Shown: one piece after another, positions 11,367 to 21,860 of the stretch | How positions within the stretch are numbered: the stretch's first letter is position 1 | How the letters are laid out: every line of letters starts with the position of its first letter | Translations under genes and position numbers: made by a program | Notes under the pieces: model-generated | Database searches by the model: none | The model's input: only the letters and a program-made list of their open reading frames with translations | Told to the model about the DNA's origin: nothing | Origin: Atriophallophorus winterbourni | Taxonomy: Eukaryota > Platyhelminthes > Trematoda > Plagiorchiida > Microphallidae | Length of the DNA stretch: 64,000 bases | NCBI GenBank assembly: GCA_013407085.1 | Contig: JACCGJ010005167.1 | Coordinates: 62,001 to 126,000 of the forward strand | Direction: 5' to 3'

Positions 11367-13916
11367 TCATTTGTGTAATTTAATATTTTCCACTTGGTAA
11401 GGAACATTATGACTGTATAATCGAAGTGTTGGAATGAGTTTTATTAGATGATTAAACTCACGAACAGCGGTAGAAAGTGCGCGGGACGATTCCGTAAAGG
11501 AACGGTGAGATATAAGTCGAGGCAGCAAAGATTTCGTGATGAATTGGCATCGCAAATCGACGGGTTCCGAGTCTAAGCGATGAGCAATGGCATGCACAAG
11601 TCTACCTGACGGGAACATAATCCAAATTGGGGGGAAATTGAACACCTGAGACTCGTGTGTGAGTGGCAGTAGCGACTCGAGAAGACCGACTAATGATTGG
11701 AGCGACGAATAGACTAGTTGAATGGAAACGAATCGATGCACCAGATCGGGCTGGACTTGTGCTGTTAGGGCGACTGAATCATGTCCGGACGCTTCATCCT
11801 CAAGCATGTTGCAAAAGGACTCGTAATGACCAAGAAGGGTTTCATCCAAATGAGCCTCGTTCATCGCCGCGCACACACACGCTAGCACAGCCATGGATAC
11901 ACAACAACATTCCAACTTAGCAAAACGGGAACTTCTCGGGAGATTTCTGTGCCAAAAAGCGATCGTGGTGGCCACGCTGAAAATCCACTCAGGTTCCGTG
12001 GACTGCGACGGCAAAGAAATACCAAGAAAAGAACTCAGCACACTGTCTACATGTTCCTGTCCGAAATCGATTGGCAATGGTTTCACCGGTATTTTATACT
12101 TAACCACATTTTTACCACGCCTCAGAAATTCTGTCGCTTGCGGACGAAGTCGTTTACCAAGCCTGCGTTCCAGTTGAAAAATTATACGGTAGTGCATGAG
12201 GCGTACAGGCAACGAACATTCATAAACCGAAAACTCAGTTGACAAGTCTTCCCCCATCGCCAGTTGTGTAGAGCCCCCGGAATACATTGCAGATACAAAA
12301 GCTGGTTCAAACTTGTTCGTTCGATAAGCATACACTAATCGCGGTGGCCAACCACGTGTACATTCCGTTGGCTCGAGTCGAGGATTCCTTTGGCCACTGA
12401 GTAACGACCAAATGTCCTTCACGGTAAAGTTCTCAGTACTAAAATTTGATATCGTTTGCACATCTTGATTGGGATTTTTGTGTTGCTCGAAAAACTCGGC
12501 AATTTTTGCACCATCCTCATCTGGGTGATATACGTAATAATTTATACTCTCTAAAATGATTTTGATTGCACCATCTTTGTTTACTAGATTGTTGACGGTA
12601 ATGAATTCTTCGATAGGTCTTGTTGCATCCGTTTGATATTTCGAAAGCCACTGTATTACCGCCTCGAATTTGTTTTTAATCAAAAATTCGGATAGGTTTT
12701 CACTCAGTTTGCTCTGAATTTCTTTCGGTAACTTTAACTTAGTCCAAAATGTTGCTCCTAAATAAAGCGCCGCCAAAACTCGATGCATTGGTTGCAACTG
12801 TTTCAGTTTCGATTGCTCGGTATAGAATGCATGACATTTTAGGTACATTTTCGAGGGTGTTGCTTCGACGAGTGTTGAAAACATATTCGAATATTCAATT
12901 TTTAATGGTATGACAGGTCTGCTAATACAATCAGCCGCATCGTTCTTCAAACGCTTCGAACTGGTAACAAGGAATAGTTCACGAGAAGTTCCAAGTATGG
13001 GACACTTGTAAAAGTCTGCGAGGGCTGCCAAATGTTTTGGTAGAAGGTGTGAAACCACCATAAATTTGGCACTGCTTTCACGCAGTGTATCTATTATCAC
13101 CGATTTTGAGCAAACAGGATAAGTGATCGCACGCTTATTTTGGTCTTCGTAAGCCTTTTGGAATTTAAGCATGAACAAATATGTTGACGAATCCTGAGAA
13201 ATAAAAACATAGACAGCAAAAGTGAGTACTCTAGATTTATTGCTCGTTATTCAATCATTCATCGATATTTACAATGATAGATGGTTATACTTAATTAACA
13301 GCACTCAACTATGCTGTTCTGATTCGAGGATCGACATATGAAAGTTTATGTTTGGTAAATTTTAATTTATCATCTTCCCTTCAACACCTAATAACAAATA
13401 AGTTGTATGCTTATACATACATATATTTAGTTGTAATAAGTAAAACATCCTATTTTTGTACCCGAAGAAATCAACTACTAATTTTTGAAAGCAGTTCATC
13501 CTGTATGCACCCCTAATGATACTGTGAAAACCCTAATTTTGTTAAGCTGATTGAATATCTACATTTAACTTGATACATCCAGATTTAGCTGATAAACAAT
13601 TTTGATAATATATGAACAGAAACAGAGAACTTACACATTTTGTATAGATGCCTGGGAAGAGAAAATATGGCGTGATGTGACATTTTTGCATAATCTTTAG
13701 CAATGCTACGAGTTTGACGCGCAAAGCCAAGTATTCACCCCAGTAGAATTTGTCTTGCTGATTGATCAGATTTTCGGGATTATTTTTAACAATGTGGTCA
13801 TCGATCACTCCAATAAAACTCATTCCTCTTATCACTAGTTTTGTATCGCGCAAACGAATAAACTTATCCGTTGCATATCCTTCTTGTAAAAATTCGAGTA
13901 GTACGTCACCAGGCAT
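11367..13916 (-). CDS. ASTE1-like (asteroid family, XPG/FEN1-fold) protein, copy I
   Basis: Two coding exons: 13,916-13,635 and 13,193-11,367. The donor is TGT then GTAAGT, the acceptor TATTTCTCAG, and the intron is phase 0. The protein is 702 residues, close to human ASTE1 (about 680). The start MPGD follows a TTTTACAG acceptor, so a non-coding 5' exon probably lies upstream. Family signs: FYWGEYLALRVKLVALLKIM and CHITPYFLF (XPG N-region); LAALADFYKCPIL (XPG I-region); LQPMHRVLAALYLG; WLSKY; then GWPPRLVYAYR and MGEDLS, the asteroid-specific C-terminal block. Where active relatives have acidic residues the sequence reads LVIRGMS, LLPKHLAALA and GTSREL, so metal-dependent nuclease activity is doubtful. 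Human ASTE1 is reported to act in DNA end processing; a role here is inference. Confidence 0.8.
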
Positions 13917-14193
13917 TTGGGTCTGTAAAACAAGGAATTTTACTTTTGGAATAACCATTGAAATTGATGGGAGTTACTAAATCCAGATATTTTAATTTAC
14001 ATTCAAGTCTTATGAAAGATAAATTGCAAGCTTCAAGATTCAAGAATTTATGGTATGAAGAGCGCGTGGCTGTACAACACCACAGGATTTTTATATATAC
14101 AAAATAAATGGAGGCATTAGGAAAATCGACAGTTTTGTAGTTAGAAAAAAACATCTATTTTCTCGGTATGATGGAGAAAAGATAAAGATCATA

Positions 14194-14370
14194 TTATATA
14201 TACGGGATGTAGGGTGGAATTACGCACAAATATATCAAATTTGTTCCTGAAAATCCTTTCGCTGGATGATTGTACAAAATGTGACGTAAGGGAGTTCCAT
14301 AAGAAACGAAACGCGCACCGAATAGAAGAACCGATAAGAGTTCCGGTGAGAATGTGGAATATCATATGCC
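14194..14370 (-). pseudogene. CR1 3'-terminal fragment beside MULE (copy I, truncated)
   Basis: Minus-strand remnant of a CR1 RT C-terminus. It reads RCAFRFLWNSLTSHFV and SSERIFRNKFDIFVRNSTLH, then a stop near 14,190. Copies II and III carry a longer version reaching about 34,130 and 50,870. Here the upstream part was lost with about 290 bp of neighbouring MULE sequence, ending exactly at 14,370. Confidence 0.6.
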
Positions 14371-14378
14371 ATCTACAT

Positions 14379-14795
14379 CGGAATGCTGGAAGACGACTAC
14401 TGCCATTGAGCGCAGAATGAACGTGTTTCAAACTAAGTGCTTGAGAAGGATTCTTCGAATTGTTTGGCCACACACCATTTCGAATGAAGAGCTCCTGAGA
14501 AAAACGGGTCTGGAGGTGGTATCTACCGTAGTCAAAAGACGACGGTGGAGATGGTTCGGTCATGTCTGCAGGATGGATCCCAATTCGCATACGAAGGTAG
14601 CCATTCACTGGCGTCCGCCAGGTAAACGAAAAAGGGGACGGCCTAAGGAAATTTGGCGCAGAACGTAGGAACGCGAACTACATGCACAAGGATTCACGGT
14701 GCAGACGGCAACGGAAGCAGCGGCAGACCGGAACCACTGGCGTGAAGTTGTCTTCGCCTCATGTGCCACCCGGCACGGAAAGGACTGAGTGAGTG
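14379..14795 (+). mobile_element. RTE-type 3' fragment with 8-bp target duplication
   Basis: A 5'-truncated RTE-like insertion absent from copies II and III. Its frame reads ERRMNVFQTKCLRRILRIVW, ISNEELLRKTGLEVVSTVV, RRRWRWFGHVCRMD and GKRKRGRPKEIWRRT, the C-terminal region downstream of the RT. Its 3' end is GACTGAGTGAGTG, short tandem repeats typical of RTE tails. ATCTACAT flanks it on both sides (14,371-14,378 and 14,796-14,803) and occurs once in copy II (near 34,298). The same family lies at 62,998-64,000 in the opposite orientation. Confidence 0.75.
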
Positions 14796-15526
14796 ATCTA
14801 CATTCATTAGTTGATACAAGAAATATTTCTCACGATAGGCATGGAATGTGCCATCGATGAGAATAAAATCAGAAAAACGATTAAACAAACTGAGCATTTC
14901 TTGGGGACTATAGATGAAATGCGTCATCTTGTTCATTCCGTCCAGTAGCACGCGTTCTTTTCCATTGACGTTGAGTTCCGCTTACATTCGTGGAATATAG
15001 GCTGTGAAAATGGATTATTATAAGTATAGTTACCATAATCATTTTATTTTATTTTTATTTTTATAACGATTACCTCGATTGTTTCGTCTTACAAAAACTC
15101 GCCGATGGATATTCCCAGCGTCCGAGCCTGTAATATTCTTCTCGAAACGAGTCTTCCCATAATATCGGATAATGAATGATGAGTCTCTAATATCAACCAT
15201 CGGCTGAATGATATCCAGTTCAGAACGAGTTAGTCGTCTGTTTCGGAAGTGCCAAGATCTGGTTTCACCGGTTTGTAATTCATGGTTATGGACCACTACT
15301 TGTGATACGAAAGAGGACATCACGGCGACCAACGTTGAAATACACTTCGCAATGTGATGCGTTGGAATTTCGACGACGAAGTCCACGTGTAGGCCTCTGT
15401 ACGGATTCTTTCGTTGAAACTCATATTTCATGAATGCCATCTCCTCCGCTGGATTTTTTTCGATGATTGTATGAAATAGTTGGTACCGGAAACATGAGTG
15501 AAATCTGCCAGCAATTGGTTCAATTC
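14796..15526 (-). pseudogene. FAR1/MULE-type transposase remnant (copy I)
   Basis: On the minus strand a first exon (15,526-15,074) has FRYQLFHTIIEKNPAEEMAF, an HNHEL motif and the block RRLTRSELDIIQPM, as in the FAR1-like DNA-binding region of MULE-derived proteins. A donor CGAG then GTAATC follows. The next exon carries LLDGMNKMTHF and the first strand of the MULE catalytic domain, FILIDGTFHAYREKYFLY, before being cut by the RTE insertion at 14,795. Between the best acceptor (TTTTCACAG) and LLDG there is an in-frame TAA shared by all three copies; a weaker acceptor just after it would avoid the stop. Truncated and certainly inactive here. Confidence 0.6.
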
Positions 15527-15793
15527 CTAGAGAATTTCAAACAACCGGTTTCCAAATATTTTTCTGAAAAAGCACAATCATTTCGTTAGCGCTCATAATT
15601 ACTAATTGATCCCTGATCCGTTCGGAGCGATTTATTAGACTTAGACTTATTAGACCTTAGCCAATCAAATAACCGTTTTCGAAAAGCGACCAATCAGATG
15701 TCAAATAAACGAACGTATGAAGGTATTTTGCATTTGAACTACTGAATAATAACAAGTAGGCAGATTTAATTTCACAGCCCAGACGACCTTTAA

Positions 15794-16372
15794 CCCTTTC
15801 AGGACGGATGTAACCTCTTGGTTACATGAACTTCGCAAGTCATTTTAAGCTAATTCTAACTGAATTTTCCGAATTTTTTTTGCACGGCGGCATACAGAAT
15901 TTTGTCAACTGCAGGGTGGTTTTCTTCTTTGTTCGCAATCATCATTGACTTTTCCACAGTGAAAGAGAAAGTATGTGCTGGTACGGGTTTCGAACGTATC
16001 CTCACAATTCGCAGTTTTGTGAGCCGAATAAAAATCGTGTGAAAGTCTCAGTTATTATAAATTTTGTTCCAGTATAAACTTAGTGATGCCTACAAAGACA
16101 TTATGTAAAAAAATTGGAATAAATCAGAAAATCTTCGAAATGCGTTGCGTTTAAATAGACGTAAACTTTATGTTACATCCGGCAGAAGTCACAAAACTCG
16201 TACACTGTTGACTTATGCCGGTTGTAACCAATTGGTTACATTTTGTTATTTTCTCAATTATGTGAATATCACAAACGTTTTATATTATTTGTGTTTTTTC
16301 ACCCCTGGGCAACTCATTTCCGATGAAAATATATTTTATTTCGGGTTAGAAAATAATTCAGGCACGAAAGGG
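15794..16372. repeat. piggyBac-type MITE, TTAA-flanked (copy I)
   Basis: A 579-bp element bounded by TTAA on both sides (15,790-15,793 and 16,373-16,376), starting CCCTTTCAGGAC and ending GGCACGAAAGGG. The ends are inverted repeats matching at the first 7-8 bases and partly beyond. Inside each end sits a nearly palindromic TGTAACC...GGTTACA sequence, at about 15,808 and 16,222; the right one is a perfect 18-base palindrome. There is no transposase; the 83-codon frame inside has no recognisable domain. TTAA target duplication and CCC-starting ends are the piggyBac hallmark. Confidence 0.7.
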
Positions 16373-16639
16373 TTAAGTGTTCATTCATTGTATTGAAATC
16401 TGACCCACATATCTTGGGTTTAAAAATGCTGAAATTACTCAATATTGGTTTTGCTTTTTGTCTAAAGTTCAACATCAAAATATGACTCTCATTCAATAAA
16501 ATATCTAATTCGTCAGTGAGTATCGCTTTTACGTGGTATTAACATCAAACCTAATGGTTTTGAAATAACTGGTGATCCTATATATTTGAAACGTTGCCTG
16601 ATTGCATATGGTTCAAAGGAACTTGTTCAGAAAGCGATT

Positions 16640-16985
16640 AATACGTTATGTGAACGTTGAATTCGTTTTCGCGTAGAAGCCTTCAAACGGGCCACGCCAA
16701 TAGTTGTCGTTGGCCTCCGTCGGTCGATGTCGACCATGGATGTACATCACAATCGCATGAATTTCATCTTTCACAGCTTTTTAAATGACTGAACAGTCCA
16801 ATTCGGAAGGAACAATCTCTCCCGCAGCGCTTGCGACGATAGTCGGCGGCGTGATCTGCGTTCAGCAGCCAAGAGCTGTATCTGTTCCTCCCCGGCTTGC
16901 AGACGACGCGTTACACACGGTTCTGTTGCTAGTATGTGTTGTTGGTGCATGGATGTGCAATCGTGTAGTACTATGAATAATTTTC
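16640..16985 (-). pseudogene. RTE-type 3' remnant, truncated (copy I)
   Basis: Minus-strand sequence matching the 3' end of the RTE element at 36,122-37,440. The region equivalent to the HGRHRPTEANNNYW tail is recognisable near 16,690. A small deletion near 16,845 removes about 30 bp relative to copy II, and homology fades by about 16,900. This is the last shared sequence before the single-copy spacer. Confidence 0.6.
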
Positions 16986-18450
16986 ATAGGATTAGTCTCT
17001 CCCACATGGTGTACCGTAATAAGCAATACTCGGTCAATCAGGGATGATCAACTTTCAGCCGATCATACCTCATAAGAAGATGGTACCCTCAGTGTACTTT
17101 TCAATCGGGCAATCAAGAATTCGATTACTACAACTTGAAGGACAGTGTTACAGAGCATTCATATATCCATGGTAAACGTCCTTAAACTTCAAGTGCTTTC
17201 TTCTCAGTGGTCAACATTCAGAGTTCCACTACCTATAGAACAAATCTTTGGAGCTGGACATGTTTACATTCTATAAACGTTTCCAAAACAGCTTGGTCGA
17301 CGCTGGCGCCTTGCAAACGAGCATTAAAAACTACTTCTGCCTTTGTTACTCTCTCATGGCCTTGGCTAACAACAATTATGACCGAATCATTATAAACATA
17401 AACACATGACACTGATTTTTCGTTTAAATTTTAATCTTAAACAGATTATATTCTCCATTTTCTTACGCTGGTATTAACCATGTGGATTAAAATACCAGAA
17501 ATGATATTTTTCGCTTTTAATTACGTGCTCTGTTCACAACCTAAATCTTCAAAAAATGTTTAAACCACCCAACATTCATAGCGTATAGGGCGTAAAATTG
17601 TATGTGTCGTCATGGGAACACGTAAACAATTGATAAGAACAATAGGGTTGACAATTGACCTGAACAAAATGTGTAGAAAAATTGATGTTAAGCAAAATAG
17701 CCTCACAGATCGATTGGGAACAAACCGTTTTGGTGAAGTCATCATCCGCTCCTAATGTCCCTGGCCTGCATAGACTATAAGAGGCCGACAAAACAAGAGC
17801 AACCATAGTATTTATCAAACTACTTTTACGCTAGACTGTCTAATCAAAACACCAATGTCAAATTTATTACAACTGTCGCAAGCGGACATGACGCCGATAT
17901 GTCACATTTTGCACTTGTGAAAACCAACCCATTTCTAAACGACTAATTATATAGTGTAATCGCATCTTCCATCTTTAGTAATCAATCCTTGAAACAAATG
18001 GTTTTTCCAGCTAACACGCATTGTCACCAATTAGTATTTACAGATCGTCCGTGTAGATCTGAAACACAATAATGTCCAAAGATATCGCATTATACCGTGT
18101 GTTATTTGTTAATGAATGAGTTAATAATAATGAAACGTATCAAAACCATTCTTGCATGAATATGACTGCGGAAATCCACAAGATTTGCTAAAAAACAAAG
18201 TCATCTTTTTTCCACTTTTTTATTTATTCTATGGTCTGAAATGGCAGATCATAATTATCCGTTAGAGCAGCAGCCATTTATAAAGCGGTGATATTTTTAA
18301 AATTTCCAGCTTGCACATGACAGAAATTTTAGATAATTGAGCAAGGCAAGCTTTAAACACCGTCATGTTTAATTTGCTTTAACCGGGGAATAATTATATG
18401 AAAGCAAATGTCACACTACATCCACCAGGGTGATTTTGACATCAATATAA
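16985..18450. other. single-copy spacer between units I and II
   Basis: This 1.47-kb stretch has no counterpart elsewhere in the window. It contains the minus-strand Cys-rich frame listed separately. On the plus strand at about 17,238-17,410 a 49-codon frame (with YKRFQNSLVDAGALQTSIKN) opens after a splice-acceptor-like CTACCTATAG. From 17,820 to 18,450 I see nothing recognisable. Confidence 0.45.
17576..17806 (-). CDS. candidate small secreted Cys-rich protein or terminal exon
   Basis: A 76-codon frame starting with MVALVLSASYSLC, a possible signal peptide, followed by a Cys-bearing segment: VCSQSICEA, VNCQPYCSYQLFTCSHDD and TYNFTPYTL before the stop. Seven cysteines in so short a frame and its location in the only single-copy part of the window make it stand out. 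Alternatively, the pyrimidine-rich stretch ending TATGCAG at about 17,770 is a splice acceptor and only the Cys-rich part is a last exon. I recognise no family. The evidence is codon content and composition only. Confidence 0.3.
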   Translation of the reverse strand: MVALVLSASYSLCRPGTLGADDDFTKTVCSQSICEAILLNINFSTHFVQVNCQPYCSYQLFTCSHDDTYNFTPYTL

Positions 18451-18596
18451 GTTGCATGTTCACTATGGATTATCTCTGAGTAGAACAACTCAAATTTGAA
18501 AGGATGTTTAATAATAGGAACGAACCTCCTTTTAATTTTCTTTAGGGCGAAAATTTCGCTGAATTTCAAAATTGTCCATTTTCCTACACAATTGTC

Positions 18597-18800
18597 GGGG
18601 CAGGAGTAAATGATTCCCTAATCGCGGTAGTGGTTCACAAAACGTCTCTTATGTATAAAAGTGATGTGTTTCTCACCTCCCCCGAAATTACGCCTTGAGT
18701 GCTTGAGCACGAATCACAATGTGTTTGAAATCGTGGTTCGTTGTACGAACCCTATGAAACAGTGGCATTTAAGTATAAACTTGTTAACCTCTTATGTTTC
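18597..18800. repeat. dispersed hairpin-rich short repeat (second copy)
   Basis: Counterpart of 370-545 in the second unit, with small indels; it keeps the TCGTTGTACGAACCCTAT motif. Together with 18,451-18,600 it marks the start of unit II: the first bases, GTTGCATGTTCACTATGGA, are those at window position 1. Confidence 0.5.
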
Positions 18801-19660
18801 ATTAACAGCCACTGATTGACCCCCATTGTTCTTAAAACGCGATAGACATGATACATTGGACGATTACGAAATTGGCACTATCTTAGGTGTTTGATTATAT
18901 TGAAATCATTCATCTCAATGGGTGTACGCCAGTGTCCTTGGGATGCGGATGTTTATATTAACAAAATGATTAATAAGCATTCGGTCTAAACGCAATGTTC
19001 CCATTTCGTATTTTTTCCATTCAAAAAGGCGGTGTTAACAATTAATTAGTTTTCTTATTGCAAAATGTGTTACAACAACAGTAAACTATCTAAAAACTAT
19101 AATTTTCTTGGTTTTCGAATGCACTGTGGTGGGTCAAATAGAGATAGTACAATGTAACCAGCAAAAATAATAGCACTTTCAGTAGAAATAACCATATCTA
19201 CACTACGAATGAACAACATCGTTCCGGGAAAATTGACGATTATTTGTAGGGTGAGTTTGAATTAAAAATCCATGATGTGAGAGGGCACTCTCATGAAAAA
19301 ACCCAAGTTACTTATTGGAGTGAGACTCACTGCAATAAAGTTTAGTCAGCCAGAGAATCATGCTCTGGGTAAATAATCGGTTACTTAGGAAATAACGCAT
19401 TTCGTTTTCCAGATTGCGGCGGAGTAGTGTGGATGTATTGTGCACCATCATTCAAGGTAAATCAAGGTTTTTAATGGTCTAAAAAGCAACAAGCTTAACA
19501 ACAAACATAGGTTGGTAAAAATTGAAATTTAATTGTTTAAACAATCTAAGAAAATAGATTAAACAGTATATAACTGTTCTGGAAACGAATATTGCAATAA
19601 AAATTCGTCTAATTTCGTTTTAAAGTCATGCAAGCTAGTGGAGTTAGCAACGGTTGAAGG

Positions 19661-20803
19661 TTAACTGTTCCAATCAAAACAGACACGGACAGAGTAAACA
19701 TACCTTCTACAGTTCAGGCGGGAATGGGGTAGGACCAGCACATATTCATGGGTCCGATAATTTCTCGTATCCCTTCGCGTGAATATATCCTGTAAGGGAT
19801 GTATGTATTCATGATCCTTGGGAATATGTTGGGTGAAAATTTCCAAAATACCCGTTTGAGTTGCTTTTTTAAAGGCAGTATTAGTTTGAAGAGATGTTTT
19901 TAAACTGGAGGATATCCAGACAGCCAAATCGTTTTCTTCACTGCAATTTTCAAGGACATGCGAACCTATGTGATATGTAAACTCAGCTCGATTCCCCACA
20001 TTCATGATCCTGCATTGGTTGAAGTTAAACGGCGGTTTGTTCTTTAACGACCAGCTGTGAAGCGTATCAAGATCTTTTTGTAATAACAGGCGGTCTTCTG
20101 GACCACGAATGCTGAGCCAAATCTTTATGTCGTCCGCAAATAACGGAATGTTACATCGAACGATTTCCGGTACTTTATTGACATAAACCAGAAAGTGGAT
20201 CGGACCAAGGACTGAACCTTGGGGAATTCCGCTTGTTGCTGCGATTGGTTTGGATAATGCACTATCAACACGTACCTGGTTAGTGCGATTTGTTAGGTAG
20301 TCATTTAGCCAATTCAGCAACTTTCCAGTGATGCCAAGCCTTTCAAGCTCCTCCAAAGTCGGCAACTGAAGGTATTTTGCTTGCAGGGATGCTTGATCGT
20401 TTTGAGGTTCTAATGTTGGAATATAGTTTTCTATCGTATCGGTTGAACTTGCTTCTGACCCGTAAAAAACTGATTGACTTGGTAGTGCTTCTATTGAACT
20501 CAGGGGTGCATCTATCTTTCCAATATGGTGTTTCGATGCACCTAGTCTAATTTCCCGCGGGATTATTCTGCGGCCATTTTCCCAACGAGTTTTGACTGTG
20601 TTCAACATATCTTTACGCAAGAACGTTAATTTAAGGGGCTTAGGACCGATGCCATTATAATTCGGAGATTTGGGGATGCGGAACGTGTCCGTCACAGCTA
20701 CATCATGCAAACCAAGTATATCACTGAGGAATCTCCCGTGTAACTGATCGTATTTGCGCTGCAATGCTTTATCAGTTGCTTCATTAGCTTCTGGAACTCC
20801 CAA
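19661..20803 (-). CDS. chimeric ORF1-RT frame made by internal deletion
   Basis: A single open frame of 380 codons formed by the deletion. Residues 1 to about 150 are the ORF1 C-terminal half (ATDKALQRKYDQLHG, DTFRIPKSPNYNGIGPKPLK, down to YLQLPTLEE). They run directly into RT sequence starting LERLGITGKLLNWLNDY, then SGIPQGSVLGPIHFLVY, LFADDIKIW and the C-terminal PHSRLNCRRYVYSVRVCF. The FADD box is intact, but the N-terminal RT fingers are gone and the 60-residue gap before HPLQDIF is shared with copy I, so RT activity is not expected. The fusion is in frame by chance or selection; I cannot tell which. Confidence 0.7.
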   Translation of the reverse strand: MGVPEANEATDKALQRKYDQLHGRFLSDILGLHDVAVTDTFRIPKSPNYNGIGPKPLKLTFLRKDMLNTVKTRWENGRRIIPREIRLGASKHHIGKIDAPLSSIEALPSQSVFYGSEASSTDTIENYIPTLEPQNDQASLQAKYLQLPTLEELERLGITGKLLNWLNDYLTNRTNQVRVDSALSKPIAATSGIPQGSVLGPIHFLVYVNKVPEIVRCNIPLFADDIKIWLSIRGPEDRLLLQKDLDTLHSWSLKNKPPFNFNQCRIMNVGNRAEFTYHIGSHVLENCSEENDLAVWISSSLKTSLQTNTAFKKATQTGILEIFTQHIPKDHEYIHPLQDIFTRRDTRNYRTHEYVLVLPHSRLNCRRYVYSVRVCFDWNS

Positions 20804-20808
20804 AAGGA

Positions 20809-21800
20809 TTATACTTCGATCATCCTTCCGTTTCGTTTGGTTTTGTTGCTAGTCCATTCGGGCGCTTTCCCACCAACACACATCAGCAAAGATCCTTGCA
20901 GTGATCTCTGAACGCTCCTTGCGCAGGAGAAAAGCGGACAGTAAGATGTTTTAGGATCCCTTTCAGAGTGAACCGTTATTCTAAGCAATCTTGGCTGGTC
21001 CAGATTTGAAGAAGTAGGTTTACGATTTAGTCGTATCAATGATAGTGGTTCAACTGGCTCCAAGTCCATGATGTTGCACAACCTTTTCCATTCTTCTTTA
21101 TCGTGCTTTAGCCTGTCCCCTAGTAAGGTGGCACTGGTTTCCTTTACGTTGGTGCAAATCACGCTTAGTCCATGGACTGAATGTTCACTGTGTGCTTGGC
21201 GTTTTCGCTGGTTGCTGGACATATCAACTGCCTTAGATCGAATAACTATGATGTTCAGTTTGTGATTATTCTGTACAAAGACTTTTGGTTTTGAACCTGA
21301 GGATTTTCGCTGAACGGACCAGGGAGGTTTTTGGCAGACAGGGCTTTAACAGTCGCACATGTAAAGGTGGCCTTTTGATGAAAAGGACGCTCCTCAAGAC
21401 ACTGCGGCACATTTGAAAAAGCTGAACCATCGTGTTGAAAGATCCCCGAAGATTTAGCGTTTATCTGACTGGTATTACCGTCAGTGGTGTCCGATTTATC
21501 GAAAAATTTAATGGCAAACTGAGAATATTGATCGGTTACCAGAGTCTCTACCGATGTCTTCAACGTTTGTAAAATAAACTCTAAGCTCAGCATCCGATCA
21601 TCCAGGTTGCTTTGCGCAGCACTTGTTCGAGCAGTTAAATCTGCGTTTGGTTTAGCTCGACAACTTTTGCACACGTAGCATACACCAGGCATATTTTCAT
21701 CATTCAGAATCGATAACGCCGCCGGGGTCAATGATTCGTCACATTTTTTGTGACATGTATGGGAACAGATTCGACACGTGACAGATTTGACCTTACCACT
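20809..21800 (-). pseudogene. CR1 ORF1 N-terminal region with intact PHD-like finger (copy II)
   Basis: The N-terminal part of ORF1. From about 21,790 downward the frame reads VTCRICSHTCHKKC, then GVCYVCKSC, an uninterrupted Cys4-His-Cys3-like cluster that copy I has lost by frameshift. The frame ends at 21,255; a second frame (21,222-20,809), rich in Arg and Lys and including NIMDLEPVEPLSLIRLNR, continues, then shifts again into the chimeric frame. Confidence 0.65.
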
Positions 21801-21860
21801 GACGACTTGTTGTTATTGCCTGAACTTGTTTGAAACGGCGACCGGATGACTATAGGAACC

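Larger units (their letters stand above)
19465..21860 (-). mobile_element. CR1-like retrotransposon, internally deleted (copy II)
   Basis: Second copy of the element at 1,195-5,440. The 3' UTR and terminal decamers are kept at 19,465. Relative to copy I, everything from the ORF1 end through the endonuclease and the first half of the RT (copy I 3,940 to 2,092) is missing. The junction is near 20,350, at a few bases of microhomology around CTCCT. Confidence 0.8.

Noticed and set aside
11663..12242. Plus-strand open frames of 85-97 codons, repeated at 31,281-31,860 and 48,005-48,584
   Set aside because: They are antisense to the ASTE1-like exon 2; their conservation follows from the coding strand.
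15990..16015. GGGTTTCGAACGTATCC inside the MITE, like a Pol III B box
   Set aside because: No matching A box at a sensible distance and no oligo-T terminator relation; the element ends are of DNA-transposon type.
16145..16396. 83-codon frame present in all three units
   Set aside because: It lies wholly inside the MITE, has no recognisable domain, and is conserved only because the segments are recent duplicates.
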